Positions 16,596-24,449 of a DNA stretch of 54,829 nt are shown here, in pieces. The notes beneath the pieces were generated by a model that did not search any database, was not told where the DNA came from, and was given only the letters and a program-made list of their open reading frames with translations. The position numbers and the translations under genes were made by a program. Source of the DNA: Limisphaerales bacterium (GTDB lineage Bacteria > Verrucomicrobiota > Verrucomicrobiia > Limisphaerales > SXTU01); contig WRPG01000033.1 of NCBI GenBank assembly GCA_009773355.1, positions 1 through 54,829 of the forward strand. Reading direction: 5' to 3'. The number at the start of each line of letters is the position of its first letter. Positions within the stretch are counted from its first letter, which is position 1.

Positions 16596-17969
16596 ATGTT
16601 GAATCTGCGTCCCATCGCTGTGCTGCTGGCCTTCGCCGGTTTCGCAGCAACCCTTCCCGCCGCGTCGCTGCCCGAAGCCGCACCTGAATTCGCCTGGGCC
16701 ATTTCCGCCGGCGGCAAGGGCCACGACAAGACCCGCTGTCTCGCGGTGGACACGCGCGGGAATGTCTTCCTGGCCGGTGAGTTCGTGGGCACGTCGCAAT
16801 TCGGCGGGCACACGCTGACCAGCGCGGGGGACATGGACTTCTTCATCGCGAAGTGCTCCCCGGATGGAAAGTTCCTCTGGGCGCGCAGCGCGGGCGGCAG
16901 CGGCATTGACCGGGGCTACGGCGTCGCCACGGACTCCGCCGGCAATTGCTACGTCACCGGCCACTACCAGAGCACGAACGCCACGTTCAGCGGCGTCGCG
17001 ATCCACAACGCGGGAGATTACGACATCTTCGTCGCCAAGTATGATCCCGACGGCAAGCTGCTCTGGGTCCGCGCCGCCGGCAGCAAGGGCTACGATTACG
17101 GGCACGGCATCGCGGTGGACGGGCGCGGCGGAGTGTTCGTGACCGGCGCGCTGGTGGGCGACGGGTCGTTTGGCGAATTGAAGATTGTTGCCGCCGGGGG
17201 TGCGCATCTGTTCTGCGCGCGCTACGACACATCGGGGAAACTCCTCTGGGCCAAGACCGCCGTGGGCAACGCGCGCGGCAGCGGTCACGGCATCGCGGTG
17301 GATGGCGCGGGCAACGCCTACGTGGGCGGCTCCAGCGGCGGCGCGGGCACGCTGGGCGGCCTCTCGCTGACCAACGCATCGGGCCGCGATGTGCTGATCG
17401 CGAAGTTCAATCCTGAGGGCAAGGTCGCGTGGATTCACGAGGGCCACGGCAGCACGAATGCGATGGTTCACGAAATCACCTGCGACCGTGCGGGCAACGT
17501 CTGGGCGTCCGGCATGTTCAAGGGCGCGCTCAAGCTCGGCGACCGCACCGTCGCCAGCCACGGCGACAGCGACCTGCTCCTCACCAGCCTCGACCCCAGC
17601 GGCAAACGTCTCTGGACGCGCACGGGCGGCGGGCCGCGCGTGGATTACGGGCTGGGCATCGCCACCGATGGCGCGGGCAACTCGTTTCTCACCGGCGAGT
17701 TCACCGACACGGCGGAAGTTGCGGGCGCTTCCATCACGAGCAGCGGCAGCACGGAGATTTACGTCGCGAAGTTCGACCGCGCCGGGACGCTACGCTGGCT
17801 CACGCAAGGCGGAGGCGAGAAGGGCGACAACGCCTACACAATCGTCGCGGACGCGCAGGGCAACCTCTACCTCTCCGGCAACATCAGCGGCCCCGCCAAG
17901 TTCGGTTCGCACGCCGTCACCAGCGCGGGCGGCAACGACGTCTACCTCGCCAAGCTCAGGGTGAAGTAA
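16596..17969 (+). CDS. Exported SBBP-repeat beta-propeller protein
   Basis: This 457-residue protein has a signal peptide (MLNLRPIAVLLAFAGFAATL) and seven SBBP-type repeats recognisable by GNxYxxGxF cores: GNVFLAGEF, GNCYVTGHY, GGVFVTGAL, GNAYVGGSS, GNVWASGMF, GNSFLTGEF and GNLYLSGNI. Each is followed by a segment ending in F(I/V)AKxDPxGKLLW. SBBP repeats are thought to form seven-bladed propellers; function is unknown, and the protein is probably periplasmic or surface-exposed. An alternative ATG-like start at 16560 adds 12 polar residues before the signal and is less likely. Confidence 0.85.
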   Translation: MLNLRPIAVLLAFAGFAATLPAASLPEAAPEFAWAISAGGKGHDKTRCLAVDTRGNVFLAGEFVGTSQFGGHTLTSAGDMDFFIAKCSPDGKFLWARSAGGSGIDRGYGVATDSAGNCYVTGHYQSTNATFSGVAIHNAGDYDIFVAKYDPDGKLLWVRAAGSKGYDYGHGIAVDGRGGVFVTGALVGDGSFGELKIVAAGGAHLFCARYDTSGKLLWAKTAVGNARGSGHGIAVDGAGNAYVGGSSGGAGTLGGLSLTNASGRDVLIAKFNPEGKVAWIHEGHGSTNAMVHEITCDRAGNVWASGMFKGALKLGDRTVASHGDSDLLLTSLDPSGKRLWTRTGGGPRVDYGLGIATDGAGNSFLTGEFTDTAEVAGASITSSGSTEIYVAKFDRAGTLRWLTQGGGEKGDNAYTIVADAQGNLYLSGNISGPAKFGSHAVTSAGGNDVYLAKLRVK

Positions 17970-18074
17970 TCGGATGCGCCGAAGGCGGCCTTTGCAGGCT
18001 GCCCGCCGGACTGGTGACTGCTCCGGCCGAACTCCCGCTTGCGCCGCCCCTGCCCTTCTCCTACAACCACGCCC

Positions 18075-19001
18075 ATGCCGACGACCGCCACGCGCGCCGG
18101 AGCGCGTCACCAAGCCCCTTTTGACCTGTCCGCCTGGCTCGACGCCAAGAGCGCCGCCGTCAACGACGCGCTCGACGCCCTGCTCCCGCCCGAGAAGGCC
18201 AGGCCCGCGACCATTCACAAGGCGATGCGTTACTCGCTCTTCGCCGGCGGCAAGCGGATGCGCCCCGCGCTCACCCTCGCGGCGGCGGAGGCCTGCGGCG
18301 GACGGGAGGCGGACGCCCTGCCGCTCGCGTGCGCCGTCGAGTGCATCCACACCTACTCGCTCATCCACGACGACCTGCCGGCGATGGACAACGACGATTT
18401 CCGCCGGGGCAAGCCGACGAACCACAAGGTTTTCGGCGAGGGCATCGCCGTGCTGGCGGGCGACGCGCTGCTCACGCAGGCGTTTGAAATCACCGCGCTG
18501 GCGAAGGGCTGGCCGCGTTATTCGCACCGCGACCTCGTGCTCGAAGTGGCGAAGGCCAGCGGCTCGTTGCAGCTCATCGCCGGGCAGGTCGCGGACCTGG
18601 AGGGCGAGGGCAGGAAGCTCGGCGTGGCCGAACTCCGCTACATCCACGAGCGCAAGACCAGCGCGCTGCTGTGCTGCGCCGCGCGCCTCGGCGGCATGAG
18701 CGCGAACTGCACACCCGCGCAGCTTCAGGCGCTCACGGACTTCGGCTACCATGTCGGCCTGGCCTTCCAAGTCATTGACGACATCCTCGACGTGACGCAG
18801 ACCAGCGAGCAGCTCGGCAAGACCGCCGGCAAGGACGTGGCCGCGCAGAAGGCGACCTATCCGAGCATCGTGGGGCTGGAGAAAAGCCGGAGGATTGCGC
18901 GGCAGCTCACGGGCAAGGCCTTCGCCGCCTTGAAGCCGTTCAAGGGCCGGGCCGCCGCGCTCGCCGCGCTCGCCCACTACCTGCTCGTTCGGGACAAGTA
19001 G
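18075..19001 (+). CDS. ispA: Polyprenyl synthetase (farnesyl/geranylgeranyl diphosphate synthase)
   Basis: This 308-residue cytoplasmic trans-prenyltransferase condenses isopentenyl diphosphate with allylic diphosphates. It shows FAGGKRMRPALTLAA (56-70), the first aspartate-rich motif DDLPAMD (99-105, with the two-residue insertion typical of bacterial short-chain enzymes), GQVADLEGEG, and the second motif FQVIDDILD (231-239). Length and the first motif favour farnesyl or geranylgeranyl diphosphate synthase over octaprenyl types. Start ATG 18075 (MPTTATRAGARHQAPFDLSA) is preferred to 18039. The 105 bases between the SBBP gene and this one hold nothing I recognise. Confidence 0.92.
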   Translation: MPTTATRAGARHQAPFDLSAWLDAKSAAVNDALDALLPPEKARPATIHKAMRYSLFAGGKRMRPALTLAAAEACGGREADALPLACAVECIHTYSLIHDDLPAMDNDDFRRGKPTNHKVFGEGIAVLAGDALLTQAFEITALAKGWPRYSHRDLVLEVAKASGSLQLIAGQVADLEGEGRKLGVAELRYIHERKTSALLCCAARLGGMSANCTPAQLQALTDFGYHVGLAFQVIDDILDVTQTSEQLGKTAGKDVAAQKATYPSIVGLEKSRRIARQLTGKAFAALKPFKGRAAALAALAHYLLVRDK

Positions 19002-19109
19002 GGTGGGGGGGCGTTGCACGTTGATATTGCGGGTTTTCTGTAGGCGGAAATCGTCCCCCTGCGCCCGACGGAGCTTGACTGGCAGCCTGATTTTAAGTGT
19101 CGTTTTCGC

Positions 19110-20117
19110 GTGCTTGGTCTCTTCAGCATTCAGTGCCCGGTCCGCTACAAAATCGTAAACAAGATTTTTGAGGGCGGCATGGGGGTGGTTTATGAGGCGG
19201 AGCAGCATGGCGCGAGCGGCTTCATCAAGCGCGTGGCCATCAAGGTGATTCGCCAGAGCTACGCGAACCAGAAGCTGTTCATCGAGAATTTCATCGGCGA
19301 GGCCAAGCTGGTCGCCGACCTCATCCACACCAACATCGTCCAGACCTACCACCTGGGCGAGACGGACGGGATGTTCTTCATCGCGATGGAGATGATTCGC
19401 GGCGCGAACGTCGAGCAGTTCATCCAGAAGTGCAATGAGCAGAACCGGCAGTTGCCGAAGGAGCTGGCCGTGTTCATCGCCAGCCGCATCGCGCGCGGCC
19501 TCGCCTACGCCCATGCGAAGACCGACAAGGACGGCAAGCCGCTGGGCATCGTGCACCGCGACGTGAACCTGAAGAACGTGATGATCGCGTTCGAGGGCGA
19601 CGTGAAGATCACCGACTTCGGCATCGCGAAGGCGCGCGGCCTCCTGCAGGACCAGGAGGGCGAGGTCGTCGCCGGCAAGGTGGACTACATGAGTCCCGAG
19701 CAGTCGAACTTCCAGATCACCGACAAGCGTTCGGACATCTTCTCCGTGGGCATCGTGCTGGCGCAGTTGCTCCTGGGGCACAACATCTTCAAGGGCGCGA
19801 GCATGAGCGAGTCGCGCGAGCGGGTGCAGAACATGGCGATCCCGGACTTCCGCACGCTGGACCCGCGCATTGACGAGCAGTTGAACAAGGTGCTGCACAA
19901 GTGCCTGGAGCGTGACCTCGCCCGCCGCTACCCCAATGCCGACGAGCTGCTGCACGACTTGGAGCACTACATCTACCACGCCGGCTACGGCCCCACGAAC
20001 GAGACGATGGGGCGCTTCATCCGGCAGCTCTTCGGGCAGGTGGATTACAAGCAGATCCAAAACTCCAAGGGCAAGACCGAGCGCATTGACCGCACCCCGC
20101 GCGTCGCGAAAATCTAG
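19110..20117 (+). CDS. Hanks-type serine/threonine protein kinase
   Basis: This 335-residue soluble kinase has a glycine loop (FEGGMGVVYEAE, 20-31), the ATP-binding Lys45 in VAIK, the catalytic loop HRDVNLKN with Asp151, DFG at 169-171, and the activation segment ending YMSPEQ. The catalytic loop has Asn-Leu where most bacterial kinases have Lys-Pro (HRDVKPxN), so the usual catalytic-loop lysine is missing from its standard place, although a Lys follows two residues later. There is no membrane segment or extracellular sensor domain; the tail of about 50 residues is basic. The start is GTG 19110; no in-frame ATG lies before the glycine loop. It is followed 6 bases later by the amidase gene. 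Confidence 0.88.
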   Translation: MLGLFSIQCPVRYKIVNKIFEGGMGVVYEAEQHGASGFIKRVAIKVIRQSYANQKLFIENFIGEAKLVADLIHTNIVQTYHLGETDGMFFIAMEMIRGANVEQFIQKCNEQNRQLPKELAVFIASRIARGLAYAHAKTDKDGKPLGIVHRDVNLKNVMIAFEGDVKITDFGIAKARGLLQDQEGEVVAGKVDYMSPEQSNFQITDKRSDIFSVGIVLAQLLLGHNIFKGASMSESRERVQNMAIPDFRTLDPRIDEQLNKVLHKCLERDLARRYPNADELLHDLEHYIYHAGYGPTNETMGRFIRQLFGQVDYKQIQNSKGKTERIDRTPRVAKI

Positions 20118-20123
20118 CCGGCC

Positions 20124-21020
20124 ATGAAGCGTCCGCGTTCCGATTCGACCGTCACGCTCGGTCTGGTCCAGACCAGTTGCTCCGCCAGCCCGGCGGAGAA
20201 TCTCAAGAAAACCCTCGCGCAGGTGGAGCGTTGTGCCAAGGCCGGCGCGCAAATCATCAGCACGCAGGAACTCTTCCGCTCGCAGTATTTCTGCCAGAGC
20301 GAGGATCACGCGAACTTCAAGCTCGCCGAGTCCATCCCCGGCCCCAGCACCGATGCCTTCTGCAAACTAGCCAAGAAGCACAAGGTCGTGATCGTCGCGT
20401 CGCTGTTCGAGAAGCGCGCCTCCGGCCTCTACCACAACACGGCCGCGATCATTGACGCGGACGGCTCGCTGCTGGGCATCTACCGGAAGATGCACATCCC
20501 GGACGACCCGCTCTTCTACGAGAAATTTTACTTCACACCCGGCGACCTCGGCTTCAAGGCTTGGCAGACGCGCTATGCGAAGATCGGCGTGCTGATTTGC
20601 TGGGACCAGTGGTATCCCGAGGCCGCCCGTCTCACCGCGATGCAAGGCGCGGAAATCCTCTTCTACCCGACCGCCATTGGCTGGCATCCGAGCGAGAAGG
20701 CGGAATACGGCGTGAACCAGCACGGCGCGTGGGAGACCATTCAGCGCAGCCACGCCGTCGCCAACGGCTGCTACGTCGCGGTCGCCAACCGCATCGGTTT
20801 GGAGACGCCCATCGGCGGCGATGGCATTCAGTTTTGGGGCCAGAGCTTCGTCGCCGGCACCAGCGGTCAAATCCTCGCCAAGGCCAGCGTGGATCAGGAG
20901 GAGAACCTCCTCGTCCCCGTGGACCTCGCGAAGGTGGACGTGACGCGCACGCACTGGCCCTTCCTGCGCGACCGGCGCATTGACGCCTACGGTGATCTGA
21001 CGAAGCGGCTTTCCGACTGA
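20124..21020 (+). CDS. aguB: N-carbamoylputrescine amidase (nitrilase superfamily)
   Basis: This enzyme hydrolyses N-carbamoylputrescine to putrescine, CO2 and ammonia in arginine-decarboxylase-dependent polyamine synthesis. The 298 residues contain the nitrilase triad Glu49 (IISTQELF), Lys122 (YRKMHIPDD) and Cys159 (GVLICWDQWYPEAAR). The segments YHNTAAIIDADGSLLGIYRK, FYFTPGDLGFK and ILFYPTAIGWHP are characteristic of the AguB subgroup. Agmatine deiminase, its usual partner, is not in the window. It lies 6 bases after the kinase gene. Confidence 0.92.
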   Translation: MKRPRSDSTVTLGLVQTSCSASPAENLKKTLAQVERCAKAGAQIISTQELFRSQYFCQSEDHANFKLAESIPGPSTDAFCKLAKKHKVVIVASLFEKRASGLYHNTAAIIDADGSLLGIYRKMHIPDDPLFYEKFYFTPGDLGFKAWQTRYAKIGVLICWDQWYPEAARLTAMQGAEILFYPTAIGWHPSEKAEYGVNQHGAWETIQRSHAVANGCYVAVANRIGLETPIGGDGIQFWGQSFVAGTSGQILAKASVDQEENLLVPVDLAKVDVTRTHWPFLRDRRIDAYGDLTKRLSD

Positions 21021-21060
21021 GCTCGACAAGCACCGCTTCGGCCATTCGAGGTCTGCACCC

Positions 21061-21915
21061 ATGAATCCGCCCCGAGTCTGGATCACCGGAGCCGGCGGAT
21101 TGCTCGGCAGCTACCTGCTCAAGACCGCGCCGCAGTTTGCTCCTGACTGGCGAATTCTCGGTTTGCGGCGCGGGGAACTGGACCTGACCGACTTCACGGC
21201 AGTTCGCGCACGCTTCCAGGCCGACCGGCCCGACGCCGTCATCCACTGCGCCGCCATCGCGCATCCGCCGGCGTGCCAGCGCGAACCGGAGGCGGCCCGG
21301 GAGCTGAATGTCGAGGCCACCCGCTGGCTCGCGGAACTCGCCGCCGACCTGCCTTTCTTCTTCTACTCCTCCGACCTCGTGTTCGACGGCGAGCGCGGCG
21401 GCTACGTCGAGACCGACGCCCCGAATCCGGTCAGCGTCTATGCCGAGACCAAAGTTGCCGCCGAGCAAATCGTGCTGGCGAACCCGCGTCACACCGTGCT
21501 GCGGCTCTCGCTGAATTTTGGCAAGTCCCCGACCGGCAACCGCGCCTTCAACGAGCTGCTGCGCAACGACCTCGCAGCGGGGAAAAACTTTTCCCTTTTC
21601 ACCGACGAGTTTCGCAGCCCCGGCGCCGCGCTCGTCACCGCCCGCGCGACGTGGGAGTTGTTGCGGCAGCGGGCGGCCGGTCTTTTTCATGTCTGCGGCG
21701 CGGACAAGCTGTCGCGCTGGGAAATCGCCAGCCTCCTGCTGTCGCGCTGGCCCGCGCTGCCCGGCCAGGTGCAGCCCGACACGATCAAGAACTACCACGG
21801 CCCGCCCCGCCCGCAGGACAGCTCGATGAACTGCGCCAAAGTGCAGCGGCTTCTGCCCTTCCGCCTGCCCGGCATGGCGGAAGCGTTGGCGGCCAATCCC
21901 GGGGAAGTCGCATGA
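21061..21915 (+). CDS. RmlD-like NAD(P)-dependent sugar reductase/epimerase
   Basis: This 284-residue extended short-chain dehydrogenase has the nucleotide-binding TGAGGLLG (9-16), the DxxD-type segment ELDLTDFTAV, HCAAIAHPPACQREP, YSSDLVFDG and the catalytic pair Tyr127-Lys131 (YAETK). The pattern fits dTDP-4-dehydrorhamnose reductase (RmlD) and related sugar-nucleotide reductases. No other rhamnose gene (rmlA-C) is present, so the symbol rmlD would be unsafe. Its stop overlaps the gluQ start (ATGA at 21912-21915), which suggests translational coupling. Confidence 0.82.
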   Translation: MNPPRVWITGAGGLLGSYLLKTAPQFAPDWRILGLRRGELDLTDFTAVRARFQADRPDAVIHCAAIAHPPACQREPEAARELNVEATRWLAELAADLPFFFYSSDLVFDGERGGYVETDAPNPVSVYAETKVAAEQIVLANPRHTVLRLSLNFGKSPTGNRAFNELLRNDLAAGKNFSLFTDEFRSPGAALVTARATWELLRQRAAGLFHVCGADKLSRWEIASLLLSRWPALPGQVQPDTIKNYHGPPRPQDSSMNCAKVQRLLPFRLPGMAEALAANPGEVA

Positions 21916-22883
21916 GCGCCGCGCCTTCCGCGCGTGGCGGGGACGCTCCCGTCCTCGGTGTCGGTCCCTCCATTCATTCGATTCCGCCCGGCGGACAGGA
22001 ATGTCCGCCCCACGCTTATCGTGGCCGGCTCGCGCCGTCACCGACCGGCTACTTGCACCTCGGCCATGCGCGCACTTTTTGGACGGCGCAGGAGCGCGCA
22101 ACAGAGCAGGGCGGCGTGCTCATCCTCCGCAACGAAGACCTCGACCGCCAGCGCTGCAAACCGGAGTTCATGACCGCGATGTTGGAAGACCTGCGCTGGT
22201 TTGGGTGCGAGTGGCAGGAAGGCCCGGACGTGGGCGGGCCGCACGCGCCCTACAAGCAGAGCGGGCGGATGCCGCTCTACCGCGCCGCGTTCGAGCAGCT
22301 CCGGGCGGGCGGTTTCCTCTTCCCTTGCACCTGTTCGCGCCAGGACGTGCTGCGTGCCTTGCAAGCGCCGCATCAAGGCGAGGACGAGCCGGTCTATCCG
22401 GGAACTTGCAGAGCCGTGACCGGTGACAAGTGGCAGGTGACAGGTGACGTGCGTGCGGACGCCGGGGGCGACTTGTCACCCTCCTGGCGCTTCCGGGTGC
22501 CGGACGGCCGGGCAATCACATTCCTCGACGGACTGCTCGGTCCGCAGTCATTCACGGCGGGAAAAGACTTCGGGGATTTCATCGTCTGGCGGAACGACGA
22601 CTTGCCGGCCTATCAACTGGCTTGTGTCGTGGACGACGCGGCGATGGGCATCACCGAGGTCGTGCGTGGCGCGGACCTGCTGGCCAGCACCGCCCGCCAG
22701 CTCCTGCTCTACGAAGCGCTCGGCCTCGTTGCCCCGGCGTTCTTCCATTGCCCGCTGATGACCGACGAGCGGGGCGTGCGCCTGGCCAAGCGGCATGACG
22801 CCTTGAGCCTCCGCGCGCTGCGCCAACGTGGCTGCTCCCCGCCTGAATTGCGCGCTGCCTGGCGCCAATCGCCAACTGCTTGA
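21912..22883 (+). CDS. gluQ: Glutamyl-Q tRNA(Asp) synthetase with two in-frame repeat insertions
   Basis: GluQ glutamylates queuosine in tRNA(Asp). It is a truncated class I synthetase without an anticodon-binding domain, which fits the 323 residues. Visible are RGRLAPSPTGYLHLGHA with the HIGH motif at 49-52, LRNEDLDRQRC, the zinc-type FPCTCSR, YPGTCR, DFIVWRNDDLPAYQLACVVDD, GADLLASTARQ and the KMSKS equivalent KRHDALS starting at 293. Two stretches do not belong to the family: residues about 7-35, from a palindrome at 21932-22015, and residues about 169-192 (VTGDKWQVTGD onwards), from a repeat at 22416-22485. All catalytic motifs are kept, so the enzyme may still work. Confidence 0.9.
   Translation: MSAAPSARGGDAPVLGVGPSIHSIPPGGQECPPHAYRGRLAPSPTGYLHLGHARTFWTAQERATEQGGVLILRNEDLDRQRCKPEFMTAMLEDLRWFGCEWQEGPDVGGPHAPYKQSGRMPLYRAAFEQLRAGGFLFPCTCSRQDVLRALQAPHQGEDEPVYPGTCRAVTGDKWQVTGDVRADAGGDLSPSWRFRVPDGRAITFLDGLLGPQSFTAGKDFGDFIVWRNDDLPAYQLACVVDDAAMGITEVVRGADLLASTARQLLLYEALGLVAPAFFHCPLMTDERGVRLAKRHDALSLRALRQRGCSPPELRAAWRQSPTA
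21932..22015. repeat. Palindromic element, family D, in frame at the gluQ N-terminus
   Basis: Arms 21932-21954 and 21993-22015 pair at 18 of 23 positions; the right arm also contains a perfect small hairpin GGCGGACA/TGTCCGCC. The element supplies about 28 residues before the conserved RGRLAPSPTG. Confidence 0.75.
22416..22485. repeat. Repeat, family E, in frame in the middle of gluQ
   Basis: GTGAC-type direct repeats (CGGTGACAAGTGGCAGGTGA) are followed by ACTTGTCACC at 22471-22480, an exact complement of GGTGACAAGT at 22422-22431. The core resembles the arms of the 2681-2834 palindrome. It interrupts the protein between YPGTCR and the conserved WRFRVPDG. Confidence 0.7.
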
Positions 22884-22891
22884 AGGCGAAT

Positions 22892-22912
22892 CCCGCCGCG
22901 CCGGGCGGCGGG
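22892..22912 (+). terminator. Possible hairpin after gluQ
   Basis: An 8-base-pair GC stem (CCCGCCGC at 22892-22899 with GCGGCGGG at 22905-22912) lies 8 bases after the gluQ stop. It has no T-run, so termination is only a guess. Confidence 0.35.
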
Positions 22913-22937
22913 TTCACAATGAGGTCCGAAGCGCCGG

Positions 22938-23251
22938 TCAGAGCGTGTGGCTGTTGCCGGACAGACTGCACGTTAACGAGGCCGTGACCGCCGAACAAGC
23001 GGAGTAGGTGCCCCGCCGGGACACACGGGCAGGAGCGAGCCTTTGATGAAGGCCAGCAAGGTGGTGTCCGAGAGGGAGTAGGTGTCCGTGGCCGCCTTCT
23101 TGTTCTCGACCGCCCACTGGTTCATCGCGCCGTCAATCTGCTTGAGGTTGCCGATGCAGCCGTTCTTTTGCGCCGTGGCGCGCGTCTTCACGAAGTTCGG
23201 GATGGCGATGACCGCGAGCAGGCCGATGATGGCGGCCACGATCATGATTTG
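22938..23251 (-). pseudogene. Decayed prepilin-like (type IV pilin/GspG-type) gene
   Basis: Read on the minus strand from 23248, [20 protein letters not shown] is the classic helix of a prepilin, followed by [20 protein letters not shown] and further typical sequence. Two lesions are visible. First, the leader and the FTLIE part are missing: directly upstream the frame reads TGA CAA, so only an internal ATG at 23245 remains. Second, the C-terminal motif VCPGGGTYS is broken near 22998-23010: one base is missing in the G-run, so the frame runs on to an abnormal end, while the expected GTYSACSAV to CSLSGNSHTL stop at 22938 is read in the shifted frame. Both point to a relic of a full prepilin gene. 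Confidence 0.8.
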
Positions 23252-23368
23252 TCACCCTTCGAGCCAGCCGCCTTCCGTGAGGGCGGCCCGGAGAAAAACC
23301 TTGCCGCCTCCCCGCCGCCGCCCACAATCGCGACCACAATTCAGCGCAGCTTCAACACCGACAAATCT

Positions 23369-24364
23369 ATGGGCCGCATTTACAACAACATTGTCGAGAC
23401 CGTGGGCCACACGCCGCTCGTCCGCCTCAACCGCATCCCCGCCAGCCTCGGGGTGGACCCGGCCACGCAGCTTCTCCTCAAGTGCGAGTTCTTCAACCCG
23501 CTGGGCAGCGTCAAGGACCGCATCGGCATGGCGATGATCGAGGCCGCCGAACGCAGCGGCAGGCTCAATCATGACACCGTCATCATCGAGCCGACCAGTG
23601 GCAACACCGGCATCGCGCTCGCCTTCGTCGCCGCCGCCAAGGGCTACAAGCTCATCCTCACCATGCCCGAGACGATGTCGCAGGAGCGGCGCGTGCTGCT
23701 CGCGATGCTCGGCGCGAAACTTGTGCTCACCGAAGGGGCCAAGGGCATGAAGGGCGCGATCGCCAAGGCCGAGGAGCTGGCCGCCGCCACGCCGAACTCG
23801 TGGATTCCCCAGCAGTTCGAGAATCCCGCCAACCCCGAGGTTCATCGCCAGACCACCGCCGAGGAAATCTGGAGCGACACCGACGGCAAGGTGGACATCC
23901 TCGTCGCCGCCGTCGGCACGGGCGGCACCATCACCGGCTGCTGCGAGGTCATCAAGCCGCGCAAGCCGTCCTTCCGCGCCGTCGCCGTCGAGCCGAAGGA
24001 TTCGCCGGTCATCTCGCAGACGCTGGCGGGCGAGCCGGTGAAGCCCGGCCCGCACAAGATTCAGGGCACCGGCGCGGGCTTCGTGCCGGCCAACCTCCAC
24101 CTCAAGGACGCGAAGGGTGCCGCGCAAATCACCGAGTGCGTGCAGGTCACCAACGACGACGCGTTTGCGATGGCCCGCCGGCTGGCGAAGGAGGAGGGTC
24201 TGCTCGTGGGCATCTCGACGGGCGCGAACGTCTGGGCCGCCATCGAGATCGCCAAGCGGCCCGAGAACAAGGGCAAGACCATTGTCACCATCGCGTGCTC
24301 GACCGGCGAGCGTTACCTCAGCACCGCGCTCGCGGCGGACGCGCGCGCGGAAGTCGGGGCGTAA
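23369..24364 (+). CDS. cysK: Cysteine synthase A (O-acetylserine sulfhydrylase)
   Basis: This PLP enzyme makes cysteine from O-acetylserine and sulfide. The 331 residues contain the PLP lysine Lys49 in NPLGSVKDR, the substrate loop EPTSGNTG (74-81), the phosphate-binding GTGGTITG and, near the C-terminus, [11 protein letters not shown] with the PLP-pyridine-binding serine. The length and sequence fit CysK rather than cystathionine beta-synthase, with no CBS domains. The upstream frame to 23168 overlaps the prepilin relic; ATG 23369 ([20 protein letters not shown]) is the natural start. Confidence 0.95.
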   Translation: MGRIYNNIVETVGHTPLVRLNRIPASLGVDPATQLLLKCEFFNPLGSVKDRIGMAMIEAAERSGRLNHDTVIIEPTSGNTGIALAFVAAAKGYKLILTMPETMSQERRVLLAMLGAKLVLTEGAKGMKGAIAKAEELAAATPNSWIPQQFENPANPEVHRQTTAEEIWSDTDGKVDILVAAVGTGGTITGCCEVIKPRKPSFRAVAVEPKDSPVISQTLAGEPVKPGPHKIQGTGAGFVPANLHLKDAKGAAQITECVQVTNDDAFAMARRLAKEEGLLVGISTGANVWAAIEIAKRPENKGKTIVTIACSTGERYLSTALAADARAEVGA

Positions 24365-24449
24365 CGGCCCTGGGCCGCCCCGTTTCCGCGGGATTGTGGC
24401 TGAAGGATTCTTCTGCCGCGCCGTCCAAACCGGCGACGAAATCTTGAAC

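Noticed and set aside
16494-17561. N-terminal extension of the zinc-ribbon methyltransferase over about 350 codons
   Set aside because: The extra residues are the antisense of the SBBP-repeat gene; the natural start with the Cys motif is at 16493.
17790-20309. An 839-codon minus-strand open frame across the prenyl synthase and kinase genes
   Set aside because: It spans two confirmed plus-strand genes and shows no recognisable domain.
21061-21915. Calling the RmlD-like gene part of a rhamnose biosynthesis cluster
   Set aside because: No rmlA, rmlB or rmlC and no glycosyltransferase are nearby; the partner by overlap is gluQ.
24117-24449. N-terminal extension of the DUF1552 protein into cysK
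   Set aside because: It overlaps the certain cysK reading frame; the TAT leader begins exactly at ATG 24450.
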